Position numbers and translations under genes: made by a program. A stretch of DNA of 64,000 bases from the NCBI RefSeq assembly GCF_022827545.1, contig NZ_CP094669.1:5263001-5327000 (forward strand). Reading direction: 5' to 3'. Position 1 is the first letter of the stretch. Every line of letters starts with the position of its first letter. This DNA comes from Hymenobacter tibetensis. GTDB lineage: Bacteria; Bacteroidota; Bacteroidia; Cytophagales; Hymenobacteraceae. Of the stretch, positions 28,023 through 36,563 are shown in pieces. The notes under the pieces are model-generated. The model searched no databases. It had not been told where the DNA came from and saw nothing but the letters and a program-made list of their open reading frames with translations.

Positions 28023-28959
28023 CTATATTTCCCGCGGCCGCAAACAAATCCTCCCCATCACACGCTTTGCCGGCTTGCGTCCGGGCTTCGCTGCGCTTTC
28101 CAACTCTAACGGCACCACTGCCCCTTCGCTCGGCCCGGCCAGCGCCTCGCGCAAGGCGGTTTGCAGCAGCTGCCCAGATAGATTTCGCAGCTCTTTTCCA
28201 CCTGATGGTTTTCCACCTGGTGCATCTTGTCTTTGAAGTGCTTGAAGTCGCCTTTACGGGTCTAGTCGAAAAAGGCGTTGCGGTCGGCCAGAAACAGAAT
28301 GCGCTTCTTTACATCCGATTTTCACAGCCGGTGCATAATGTGAGAAGCCGTGAGCGTTTTGCCGGTGCCGGTGGCCATTACCAGCAGAATCTGGCTCTGG
28401 CCTTTAGCCACGGCCTCCACCGTGCGGTTGATAGCAATCTGCTGGTAGTAGCGCGGGCGGCGGCCACTACCGTCGAAGTAGTATTCCTGTTCGGCCACGC
28501 GGGTTGCCACCGGCGAGGTCAGGCCCTTGGCCAGCTTGTAGCATGCCCACAGCGCGGCCGGCGACGGAAAATCGGTAAGGGCCAGCTCGGTTTCCACGGC
28601 GCCATCGGCGCTGGCCGTGCGGTCATGAAACAGAAAACCGTCGTCGTTGGAGCTGACACAAACGGAATATCCAGAATGCGGGCGTAGTCGAGGGCCTGCA
28701 TCATGCCGGCCCCCACCGCGTGCTGGTTGTCCTTGGTCTCAATGATGGCAATCGGGATATTGGGCTTGTAGTAGAGGATGTAGTCGGCCTGCTTACGGGT
28801 GCCGCGCGCCGTAGGCTTGCCCTTCACGTAGATTTTGCCATCGGTGAAGGAAACTCCCTCCAGATACTGACTAAAGCGGTTCCAGACGGCGCTTTCAATG
28901 GCTGGTGTAATGTACTTGGTGCGGATGCCGCGCTCGGATAAGGTTTGTTCGGATAGCAT
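28023..28959 (-). pseudogene. hsdR: Decayed type I restriction endonuclease subunit (hsdR)
   Basis: The reading starts at ATG 28959 with the HsdR N-terminal nuclease domain (GTRKQADYILYYKPNIPIAI, then IETKDNQHAVGAGMMQALDY). At about 28655 one base is missing; the continuation in the next frame reads SNDDGFLFHDRTASADGAVE, then the helicase Walker A MATGTGKTLTASHI. In-frame stops follow: TGA at 28322-28324 where Trp is expected, and TAG at 28262-28264, between which KKRILFLADRN (HsdR) is still readable. After a matching EIYLG the homology ends, and another frame (LLQTALREALAGPSEGAVVP) runs to a stop at 28023, probably the C-terminal end after a large internal deletion. An intact HsdR has about 800-1000 residues. 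No hsdM or hsdS lies beside it. Confidence 0.88.
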
Positions 28960-29106
28960 AAAGTAGCGACCAGGACACGAGTACCGAAGATACGGGCCAG
29001 GCAGTGGTAAGCAAGGCAGCCGGACGGCGATGGTATTTGCCAATCTGCGCGCCGGGGCCCTACCTTCCGCTGGCCGTTTGCAGGCTCCACCCTTACGCTG
29101 CTACTG

Positions 29107-30711
29107 ATGCACGAAAAAATACTGCTGATTCTGGGGTTACTGTTTGCTATGCTGCTGCTCGTGATGCTGGGGCAGAAGCTACGCATCTCCTACCCTATTT
29201 TTCTGGTGCTGGGCGGCTTGGGGCTGAGCTTCCTGCCGGGGCTGCCGCACCTCACCGTCGACCCCGACCTGATTTTCCTGATTTTCCTACCCCCACTGCT
29301 CTACGAAGCCGCTTGGTACACCTCCTGGCACGACTTCTGGCGCTGGCGACGGCCGATTGGATTGCTGGCCTTTGGATTGGTATTTTTCACATCCACTATC
29401 GTGGCCTACGTATCCAAGTCGCTGATTCCGGGCTTTACACTGCCGCTGGGGTTTCTGCTGGGTGGCATCATCTCACCGCCTGATGCCGTAGCCGCTACTT
29501 CGGTGCTCAAAGGCATTAAGGTACCGAGCCGCATTACCGCCATTCTGGAAGGGGAAAGTCTCATTAACGATGCTAGCAGCTTGATTGTATTTCGGTTTGC
29601 GCTGGCGGCGGTAGTGTCGGGCACGTTTGCGTGGCAGCAAGCGGCTACTACATTTCTGCTGGTGAGCGGCATGGGGGTAGTGATGGGCCTGCTGGTAGCG
29701 CACGGCTTCTATTTGCTGCATCGCTACCTACCTACTACGCCCAGCATCAACACGGTACTTACGTTTCTGGCACCCTACGCCATGTATATGCTGGCCGAGG
29801 AGCTTCACTTCTCGGGGGTGCTGGCTGTGGTAAGCGGCGGGCTGCTGATGTCGTTTCACTCGCACCGCGTGTTTGATGCCAACACCCGCCTCCAGACCAC
29901 CAATGTGTGGGCCAGCGTGGGCTTCGTGCTGAACGGACTGGTCTTCATTCTAATTGGTCTCCAGCTCCCGATGGCGGTGGAAGGTCTAGGCAGCTACTCG
30001 CTCCAGCAAGCCATTACATATGGCTTGATTATCAGCGTTATCATTATCCTGATTCGACTGCTGTGGATGTATCCGGCCGCTTTTGTGCCGCGCTGGTGGA
30101 GCTATACCATCCGGACTACCGAAGCTAGCCCCGGCTGGCAGGGGCCGTTGGTACTGGGCTGGGCAGGTATGCGGGGCGTGGTGTCGTTGGCGTCGGCGCT
30201 GTCGGTGCCACTGTTAGCCAACGGGCAAGCGTTTCCGCAACGCAACCTAATTCTGTTCATCACCTTTGTGGTTATCCTTGTGACGCTGGTATTTCAGGGT
30301 CTTACGCTGCCACTGCTCATCCGCTTCACTGGTATTTCTAACATCGACGAGCAGATGCCCGCTGAAGAGCAAGAAGCAGGCATCCGGCTCCGGCTCCGTC
30401 AGGCCGCCTTAGCTCACCTCGACCGGCAGTACTCCACCGACCTAGAGCAAAACGAGCTAATTAAAGCTTTGCAACAGCGCATGCAAGCCGAAGCCCAGCG
30501 CACCGGCAACCTGCTTGAAGCCCTCGACTACGACGAATCCAAGCGCCTAGCCCTGCAACGCTACCACCATGTCCTGCTCGATGTGCTCAAGGTCCAGCGC
30601 GAAGAACTGGCCGTACTCCGCCGCCAGGATGTGTTCGAGGACCATATGCTTCGTCATCAGGAAGCCCAACTCGACCTCGACGAAGCCAAAATCAGCCACA
30701 TGCCGCATTAA
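29107..30711 (+). CDS. Na+/H+ antiporter, CPA1/NhaP type
   Basis: A 534-residue membrane protein with about 12 hydrophobic segments in the first 400 residues. The cation-site block GGIISPPDAVAATSVLKG and the following ILEGESLINDASSLIVF are diagnostic of CPA1 Na+/H+ exchangers. The last 120 residues are charged and helical, forming the cytoplasmic regulatory tail. It exports Na+ or K+ for protons and supports pH and salt balance. It lies between the hsdR remnant and the HNH/PLD pair, transcribed toward the latter. Confidence 0.93.
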   Translation: MHEKILLILGLLFAMLLLVMLGQKLRISYPIFLVLGGLGLSFLPGLPHLTVDPDLIFLIFLPPLLYEAAWYTSWHDFWRWRRPIGLLAFGLVFFTSTIVAYVSKSLIPGFTLPLGFLLGGIISPPDAVAATSVLKGIKVPSRITAILEGESLINDASSLIVFRFALAAVVSGTFAWQQAATTFLLVSGMGVVMGLLVAHGFYLLHRYLPTTPSINTVLTFLAPYAMYMLAEELHFSGVLAVVSGGLLMSFHSHRVFDANTRLQTTNVWASVGFVLNGLVFILIGLQLPMAVEGLGSYSLQQAITYGLIISVIIILIRLLWMYPAAFVPRWWSYTIRTTEASPGWQGPLVLGWAGMRGVVSLASALSVPLLANGQAFPQRNLILFITFVVILVTLVFQGLTLPLLIRFTGISNIDEQMPAEEQEAGIRLRLRQAALAHLDRQYSTDLEQNELIKALQQRMQAEAQRTGNLLEALDYDESKRLALQRYHHVLLDVLKVQREELAVLRRQDVFEDHMLRHQEAQLDLDEAKISHMPH

Positions 30712-30751
30712 GGAACGGGTTACGAAACAGCACTTTTCACACCATTCACTG

Positions 30752-31702
30752 CTAAGCACGTCTTCTCTCCCGAAAACCTTCTAGTCGTGGCCACCATTCT
30801 GGCCGCGCCGGCAGCCTAAGCTGCTGTCCCTCAAACTGAGTAAGACCGTGCGCCGCCCCGCCTAGTTCAACAATAGAATCGGCTATACGTACGCGGTAGT
30901 CGGCGTCAATGTGCAGCAAATGACGGTCAAATGCGCGGTGTAATGTAGGAGTAAGAGCCAACCCGTTGCCAATGGTATCGTCGTGGGTTACGGCCCAAGG
31001 CATAATGTGGCAAGCATCGAGTAGCGGCGCTACGGCACTCGTGCCAGTACTCAACAATTGCAGCCCAGAAATGGCGCACGTATATTCATATGCTTGCAAA
31101 ACCTCTCGCTTGAATACAGCGCTACGCACGACGGTTTCTACTTCATCTTCGAGATTAAGGCGAGTTTGATAAAGTGCTGCGGGCTCCTCCAGCATCTGCC
31201 GCCCCAAGTCACGCAGAATATCGGGACCAGCAGTGGGTCGGTAGCGGAATCGAGTCTGAGGAAAATAACGATCTAGCAGCACCTCTCGAAACTGGTGGCG
31301 CGTCGCCGCATCCTGCATCAATTGCCATAAATCAGTATCTAAGGCCGCATATGCTACTGTCTGACGCAAATGCCCTAAACTACGTGGCGAACCTGAAGAC
31401 GTCAGCACTAACTCCAAGCCAGGCTGTGCATGCAAATGCCAGAATCCTTCGGTTTTTAAATGGTAGAATGGCAGAGCAAAGTTATTGGCTTTGAACCGGC
31501 CTGACACACTCAAGTCACGACAATTACTTTGAAACGCCGCCAGCAATTCCGGCGTGATTACAATTCGGTTATCAAGGATGAGTCCTTCTTCAATGCCTTC
31601 CAATATGGCTAACAGTAACGCAGGCTTATAAGGAGCTTCTTCGCCATTAAGGCGACTGGTTTTAAGCTTGCGAAAACGAGTGAGATATAAGGAGGTTATC
31701 AA
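30752..31702 (-). CDS. HNH restriction endonuclease with an SBD-like N-terminal domain
   Basis: A 316-residue protein starting at TTG 31702, which overlaps the stop of the PLD gene (TTGA); no in-frame ATG exists before residue 129. The C-terminal half has an HNH nuclease: YTCAISGLQ (Cys209), LLDACHIMPW (His232), NGLALTPTLHRAFDRH (Asn246, His255). The N-terminal half has APYKPALLLAIL (23-34) and PFYHLKTEGFW (78-88). From memory this resembles the APHKP...PFW..NDGLW pattern of the phosphorothioate-sensing sulfur-binding domain in McrA-type endonucleases (COG3440). It would therefore be a modification-dependent (type IV-like) restriction enzyme; this is inference. No dnd/ssp modification genes are in the window. 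Confidence 0.82.
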   Translation of the reverse strand: MITSLYLTRFRKLKTSRLNGEEAPYKPALLLAILEGIEEGLILDNRIVITPELLAAFQSNCRDLSVSGRFKANNFALPFYHLKTEGFWHLHAQPGLELVLTSSGSPRSLGHLRQTVAYAALDTDLWQLMQDAATRHQFREVLLDRYFPQTRFRYRPTAGPDILRDLGRQMLEEPAALYQTRLNLEDEVETVVRSAVFKREVLQAYEYTCAISGLQLLSTGTSAVAPLLDACHIMPWAVTHDDTIGNGLALTPTLHRAFDRHLLHIDADYRVRIADSIVELGGAAHGLTQFEGQQLRLPARPEWWPRLEGFRERRRA

Positions 31703-32673
31703 AGTTGAAAATAGAGTACGGGATAACGGACACTGGTTTTACCGTGAGAAGCTTTTCCTGTCCGATGACAGAAACGTTCTGGATAATTTTCATTACCAAA
31801 CTCTGCCCATACTTTATAGGCTGCATAGCTAAGTGGCCTATCTGGATTAAAAGGGATGAGCACTCCCGTACGAATACAATATCCCTGTTCATCAGCAGTA
31901 TGTACAGACATTGCACTTGTTAGCGGATTTGAATCGCGCAATGCTTTTGATGGCGAATAGGGCTGTGATTGATACCTTGCTTCTACCTCTTCCCTAGTAG
32001 GACGAACCTGATAAACCGTCTCCTCATACTTAATTTGCTTAGGAAATTCGATAATTCTATAAGATGGAAAATTCTGATTGTTGAGTAATTCACCTATGGC
32101 GTCGAATAGCACCATTGGCTCTAAATAATCTTTCCCACTGAAGGAGGCACCCGCTAGTTTTGCCATCAGACCAGTACGAAGCTTATAAACGGGCCGACGT
32201 ACAAAAATGACATCATGTGAAGAAGCTACTTGCATAGCCTGTTCGAATGCTTGGCCATCAAGAGTTCTGCGGTCCAACAGCTTGTTGATTAGCTGAGTAT
32301 TTTCAGTACATACCCCAAACTCTATGTTATTCTGAAATGAGTAGTCGTACAGATTAATTGAGGTGACTACTCCTTTAGATTCGTTACCGTAATACTTGCC
32401 GTGAAGCGTTGGCGCATAAACAAGTGTTACGTGTGAAAACTTAGCGAAGTACTCTAAGTCAATTCTACTAACACTGCGGGCAACATTACCTTCATTCTTT
32501 CCGAAGACCACTATTAATTCTAACTCCGGATTGTGAGCATGTCGGTCTAAAATTTCACGGAAATAGTCATCGAGCTTTATATAAGGCGAGACAAGCACTA
32601 GTTGTTGTTTAGCTTCGAATAGAATATCATATACCACGTCAGCTAATGCGCGGCCGGTAACAAATTTTGACAT
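31699..32673 (-). CDS. Phospholipase D-like nuclease domain protein
   Basis: A 324-residue soluble protein, ATG 32673. The N-terminal half has one PLD-type half site: LHGKYYGNESKGVVTSINLYD with His91, Lys93, Ser105 and Asn107, then Glu118 in NNIEFGV. One HKD motif means it must dimerise to form an active site, as in Nuc and BfiI-type nucleases. The C-terminal 190 residues are unrecognised. The stop overlaps the start of the HNH gene by three bases, so the two are translationally coupled. The gene is clearly AT-richer than its neighbours, suggesting acquisition by transfer. Its role is probably nucleic acid processing or defence, not lipid hydrolysis. Confidence 0.82.
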   Translation of the reverse strand: MSKFVTGRALADVVYDILFEAKQQLVLVSPYIKLDDYFREILDRHAHNPELELIVVFGKNEGNVARSVSRIDLEYFAKFSHVTLVYAPTLHGKYYGNESKGVVTSINLYDYSFQNNIEFGVCTENTQLINKLLDRRTLDGQAFEQAMQVASSHDVIFVRRPVYKLRTGLMAKLAGASFSGKDYLEPMVLFDAIGELLNNQNFPSYRIIEFPKQIKYEETVYQVRPTREEVEARYQSQPYSPSKALRDSNPLTSAMSVHTADEQGYCIRTGVLIPFNPDRPLSYAAYKVWAEFGNENYPERFCHRTGKASHGKTSVRYPVLYFQL

Positions 32674-32730
32674 AATAAAAACAAGCCCTGAACATAAGCC
32701 AGGATATTGCAGATGGTTGTTAAACCTCAA

Positions 32731-32786
32731 AAATATAATACCGAGTGCAATCAATAAACCTTTAGAGCGCACTCGGTATTATATTT
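32731..32786. terminator. Perfect 18-bp inverted repeat, likely terminator of ettA
   Basis: The arms 32731-32748 and 32769-32786 are exact reverse complements (AAATATAATACCGAGTGC), with a 20-base loop. On the minus strand the second arm runs into TTTTTG. It lies just past the ettA stop and 58 bases before the PLD start, so it would insulate the two genes. The AT-rich outer stem is unusual beside the GC-rich hairpins elsewhere in the window. Confidence 0.65.
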
Positions 32787-32801
32787 ATACAAAATCAAGG
32801 A

Positions 32802-34469
32802 TTACCCCAGCTTCTTGTAGCGCACGCGCTTGGGCTCAACGTCGCCGAGGCGCTTCTTCTTGGCTTCTTCGTAGTCCGAGAAGTTACCCTCGAACCACAC
32901 CACTTCTGAGTTGCCTTCGAAGGCCAGAATGTGCGTGGCAAGACGGTCGAGGAACCACCGGTCGTGGCTGATAATAACGGCGCAACCGGCGAAGTTTTCT
33001 AGTGCATCTTCCAGGGCTCGGATAGCATTCACGTCCAGGTCGTTGGTAGGCTCATCGAGCAGCAATAGGTTGGCGCCTTGCTTGAGCGTAGTAGCCAGGT
33101 TGACGCGGTTTTTCTCGCCGCCCGAGAGCATGGCTACCTTCTTTTCCTGGTCGCCGCCGCGGAAGTTGAAGTTGCTCACAAAGGCGCGTGAGTTGACGGG
33201 CCGGCCGGCCAGTAGCATGGTTTCGGTACCGCCCGAAATGGTTTCGAACACCGACTTATTGGGGTCCAGGCTTTCGTGCTGCTGATCTACATAGGCCGAC
33301 TGCACAGTGGGCCCAACCACGAAGCTACCGGCATCGGCCTCCATTTGACCGGTTATCAAGCGGAAGAGCGTGGTTTTGCCGGCTCCGTTTGGCCCGATGA
33401 TGCCCACAATGCCGCCCTGCGGCAAATTGAAGCTTAGGTTCTCGAACAGCAGCTTGTCGCCAAATGCCTTAGTTAATCCTTCGGCTTCAATTACTTGGCC
33501 ACCTAGGCGAGGGCCGTCCGGAATGAACAGCTCTAACTTCTGCTCTTTCTCCTTGGCGTCTTCGTTCACCATCTTGTCGTAGCCGGCAATGCGGGCCTTG
33601 CTCTTGGCCTGGCGGGCTTTCGGGGCCATGCGCACCCATTCCAGCTCGCGCTGCAAGGTTTTTTGGCGCTTGCTCTCGGTCTTCTCTTCCTGCGCCAAGC
33701 GGTTCGACTTCTGCTCCAGCCAGCTGCTGTAGTTGCCTTTCCAAGGAATACCTTCCCCACGGTCCAGCTCTAGAATCCAGCCGGCCACGTTGTCGAGGAA
33801 GTACCGGTCGTGGGTTACGGCAATGACGGTGCCTTTGTATTGCTGCAAGTGCTGTTCCAACCACAGCACGCTTTCAGCGTCGAGGTGGTTGGTGGGTTCG
33901 TCGAGTAGCAGTACGTCGGGCTCTTGCAGCAACAGGCGGCAGAGGGCCACGCGGCGTTTCTCACCACCGGAGAGGTTGCCGATAATGGCGTCGGCATCGG
34001 GGGTGCGCAGAGCGTCCATAGCGCGCTCCAGCTTGCTGTCGAGGTTCCAGGCGTCGAGCTGGTCGAGGCGCTCTTGCACGGTACCCTGGCGTTCGAGCAA
34101 TTTGTCGAAGTCGGCGTCTTCGGCCCCGAAGGCTTCGTTGATTTCGTCGAACTCCTTAAGCAAGGCCACAGTTTCGGCCACGCCTTCCTGCACCACTTCC
34201 ATCACGGCTTTGGTGGGGTCGAGTTGGGGCTCTTGCTCCAGGTAGCCCACCGAGTAGCCCGGCGAGAACACCACGTCGCCTTGGATCTGCTTATCAACGC
34301 CAGCAATGATTTTCAGCAAGCTGGATTTACCGGATCCGTTAAGACCCAGCACGCCAATTTTGGCGCCGTAGAAAAACGAGAGGTAGATGTTTTTAAGAAC
34401 TTGTTTTTGGGGTGGGTAGACCTTGGTTACCCCCGCCATCGAGAAAATAATAGTGGGCTGGTCGCTCAT
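32802..34469 (-). CDS. ettA: Energy-dependent translational throttle protein EttA
   Basis: A 555-residue ABC-F protein with two ATPase domains and no membrane segment. Domain 1: GLNGSGKSS (Walker A), LSGGEKRRVALCR, LLLDEPTNHLD. Domain 2: GPNGAGKTT, LSGGEKNRVNLA, LLLDEPTNDLD. The linker (about residues 245-320) is charged and helical, including ELEWVRMAPKARQAKSKARI, typical of EttA. It binds the ribosomal E site and gates the first elongation step according to ATP/ADP level. Length equals E. coli EttA. ATG 34469; divergent from the DUF349 gene. Confidence 0.95.
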   Translation of the reverse strand: MSDQPTIIFSMAGVTKVYPPQKQVLKNIYLSFFYGAKIGVLGLNGSGKSSLLKIIAGVDKQIQGDVVFSPGYSVGYLEQEPQLDPTKAVMEVVQEGVAETVALLKEFDEINEAFGAEDADFDKLLERQGTVQERLDQLDAWNLDSKLERAMDALRTPDADAIIGNLSGGEKRRVALCRLLLQEPDVLLLDEPTNHLDAESVLWLEQHLQQYKGTVIAVTHDRYFLDNVAGWILELDRGEGIPWKGNYSSWLEQKSNRLAQEEKTESKRQKTLQRELEWVRMAPKARQAKSKARIAGYDKMVNEDAKEKEQKLELFIPDGPRLGGQVIEAEGLTKAFGDKLLFENLSFNLPQGGIVGIIGPNGAGKTTLFRLITGQMEADAGSFVVGPTVQSAYVDQQHESLDPNKSVFETISGGTETMLLAGRPVNSRAFVSNFNFRGGDQEKKVAMLSGGEKNRVNLATTLKQGANLLLLDEPTNDLDVNAIRALEDALENFAGCAVIISHDRWFLDRLATHILAFEGNSEVVWFEGNFSDYEEAKKKRLGDVEPKRVRYKKLG

Positions 34470-34847
34470 GCGGACGTATTTTTAAGAATGTTGCAGAAGT
34501 TTGGGCTAGTGCCAAGACCTGCCTATTGGCTTATGCAGGAAAGAAGCTGATTGTAAGTATAAAAGACCAGTGAAGTCTTCTGATTTCTAAAAGTGTTATT
34601 TTTCAAGTGGTCAGCCCTACCCGCGAGGGCCGCTCAACCTTCCGAACCGCGCTTACGTTCGGCTGAACAAGCATTCTGCCATTGCCGGCATTGTCAAAGG
34701 TAGCCAGCAGCTGCTTGGTTTGCCACCTGTGCAGAATGCAGCATATATTGCAACAAGACGTAAACTTGCACATCTTTCCATTTTAGGGTACTACTCCACG
34801 CTCTTTCATCCTACCACCACCGATTCGCCTTCGCGTTATTTGAGTTT
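34470..34847. other. Divergent intergenic region, 378 bases
   Basis: It holds the promoters of ettA (minus) and the DUF349 gene (plus). The stretch near 34740-34785 has TTG and a weak CATCTTTC -7-like box for the plus strand. No RNA gene or conserved leader was recognised. Confidence 0.4.
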
Positions 34848-36146
34848 ATGGAACAACAAGACCACCTGCTGGCAGAAGCCCGCCGCTACGGCTACATCGA
34901 GGGCGACGAAGTGTGGCTCAAACCATTTATGAATCTGCCGGCCCGCAAAGTGGGGCAAGTGAAAGAATCTGCGGATGCTTCCTTGCTGTATTTTGCCAAC
35001 CGCTTCGAGCTATTCCGGGGCAAAGTAGAAGATTTGCTGCAGAAGATAGAGGAATCCGAAAACAAGGGTTCATTTCTGATGAAGGCCCTGCACCTAAAGG
35101 AGCAAGTAGCTTCCTACGATGCTCTCGGTGACTTCGAAAGCCTGCACACCCGCCTCACCGAGGCCGAGGAAGCCATTAAGGTGACCGTGGCCCGCAACCG
35201 TGAAAAGAATCTGGCCACCAAGATCAGCCTGATTCAGCAAGTGGAAGCCCTGCACAACGCCCTGGACTGGGCTACCGCTGGCGACGAACTGCAGGAGCTG
35301 CGGCAGGCCTGGATCAAGACAGGGCCCGTAGACAAGCAGCACACCGACGACCTGGAAAACCGGTTTCGGGTGGCTGCCGACGAGTTTTTCATGCGGCGCA
35401 AGGCCTTCCAGAACGAGAAGAAGGCCATGACCAACCGTGCGGCCGAGCAATTCAAGGCGCTTATCCGGCAGTCGGAAGGGTTGCAGGATTCCACCGACTT
35501 CGAAGGCACCACGGCCAAGCTCAAGAAGCTCCAGCAAGACTGGAAAGAAGTGGGTGGCTCCTTGCCCCGCAAACAAGCCAACGACCTATGGACCCAGTTC
35601 CGGGCCGCGCACAACCATTTCTTTGAGCGCCTGAAGGTGCATATAGAGAGCAAGCGCACTGAATCCAAGGACAGCTCCACCGACGACAACTTGGCACGCA
35701 AGCGTGCTTTGGTGGCCGAAGCAGTGGAACTACTCAACCGACCCATGTCGGAGGCAGTGGCGCGGGCCAAGGAACTGCAGGCAGCCTGGAAAAAGGTGGG
35801 CCCAGTACGCGGCCCCGAATCAGACAGAGTGTGGGAGCAGTTCATTCTGGCCTGCGACCGGGTATTCGAGCTTAGCGCCCTAGAGCACTTCATCCGCAAA
35901 CGGCCTGAAAACGCCACGGCCAAGCCCGAAGAGCAAGTGAACATGCGGGTGCAAGCCTTGCGCGACTTCATCAAATACGACCAGCAGGAGCAACTCACGC
36001 TAGAAGAGAACCTCGGCAAGCTAAGTTCTGCGCCGGCCAATGATGCGTTCCGGCAGATGCTGCAAGGCAAAATCCGTGCTTTCGAGCGAAAAATCCGCAC
36101 TAAAAACGATTTAATCGAAATGTTGCGCCAACGCTTGGTTGCGTAG
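34848..36146 (+). CDS. DUF349 domain protein
   Basis: A 432-residue, highly charged, all-helical cytoplasmic protein. The DUF349 unit recurs at least three times, each ending in a (L/A)xxxWKxxG(P/S) motif: LQELRQAWIKTGPVDKQ, LKKLQQDWKEVGGSLPRK and AKELQAAWKKVGPVRGPE. Each is followed by a W/F-rich helix (LENRFRVAADEFF; LWTQFRAAHNHFFER; VWEQFILACDRVF). The family is nearly universal in Bacteroidota; its role is unknown, possibly a scaffold or RNA/DNA-binding rod. ATG 34848. The small DUF2795 gene follows after 142 bases. Confidence 0.92.
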   Translation: MEQQDHLLAEARRYGYIEGDEVWLKPFMNLPARKVGQVKESADASLLYFANRFELFRGKVEDLLQKIEESENKGSFLMKALHLKEQVASYDALGDFESLHTRLTEAEEAIKVTVARNREKNLATKISLIQQVEALHNALDWATAGDELQELRQAWIKTGPVDKQHTDDLENRFRVAADEFFMRRKAFQNEKKAMTNRAAEQFKALIRQSEGLQDSTDFEGTTAKLKKLQQDWKEVGGSLPRKQANDLWTQFRAAHNHFFERLKVHIESKRTESKDSSTDDNLARKRALVAEAVELLNRPMSEAVARAKELQAAWKKVGPVRGPESDRVWEQFILACDRVFELSALEHFIRKRPENATAKPEEQVNMRVQALRDFIKYDQQEQLTLEENLGKLSSAPANDAFRQMLQGKIRAFERKIRTKNDLIEMLRQRLVA

Positions 36147-36288
36147 CCCAACCTTCGCGCCTATCTTACGTTGCTGCCAACTACAACAAGCCGCTTTTGG
36201 TCACGTTGTCAGTTATAGTGCTCCGGCCGGATTTTTGATAGCCGGAATTACCTTTCTTTTGACCACCTTTTAAGTACCCCCCACACTT

Positions 36289-36510
36289 ATGTACTGGACG
36301 CTGGAACTTGCTTCGTACCTGGAAGATGCTCCCTGGCCCGCCACCAAGGATGAACTCATTGACTACTCTATCCGCTCGGGTGCTCCCATGGAAGTAGTGG
36401 AAAACCTGCAGGCCTTGGAAGATGATGGCCAGCCTTACGAAAGCATCGAGGAAGTGTGGCCGGATTACCCGACCAAGGAGGACTTCATGTTCAACGAAGA
36501 CGAGTATTAA
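36289..36510 (+). CDS. DUF2795 small acidic protein
   Basis: A 73-residue protein (MYWTLELASYLEDAPWPATK) with the DUF2795 outline, in which a short helix pair with APWPATKDELIDYS is followed by a GAPMEVVENLQAL segment. The C terminus is very acidic (YPTKEDFMFNEDEY). Small DUF2795 proteins are common beside housekeeping genes in Bacteroidota; their function is unknown. ATG 36289. It follows the DUF349 gene and may share its transcript. Confidence 0.85.
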   Translation: MYWTLELASYLEDAPWPATKDELIDYSIRSGAPMEVVENLQALEDDGQPYESIEEVWPDYPTKEDFMFNEDEY

Positions 36511-36563
36511 TTGCTGCGTGTTGTGTGTTGCGTGTTAATCGAAGAGCTTTCTTACCCAGTTAG

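Noticed and set aside
28067..28687. A 206-codon plus-strand frame in the hsdR remnant
   Set aside because: The minus strand reads as HsdR across its length; the plus frame is only open because the region is GC-rich.
33733..34550. Long plus-strand frames opposite ettA
   Set aside because: Antisense shadows of the ABC-F ATPase; they contain no domain of their own.
35234..36151. A 305-codon minus-strand frame opposite the DUF349 gene
   Set aside because: Ser/Arg/Cys-rich composition is that of an antisense frame, and the plus strand encodes a strongly supported protein.
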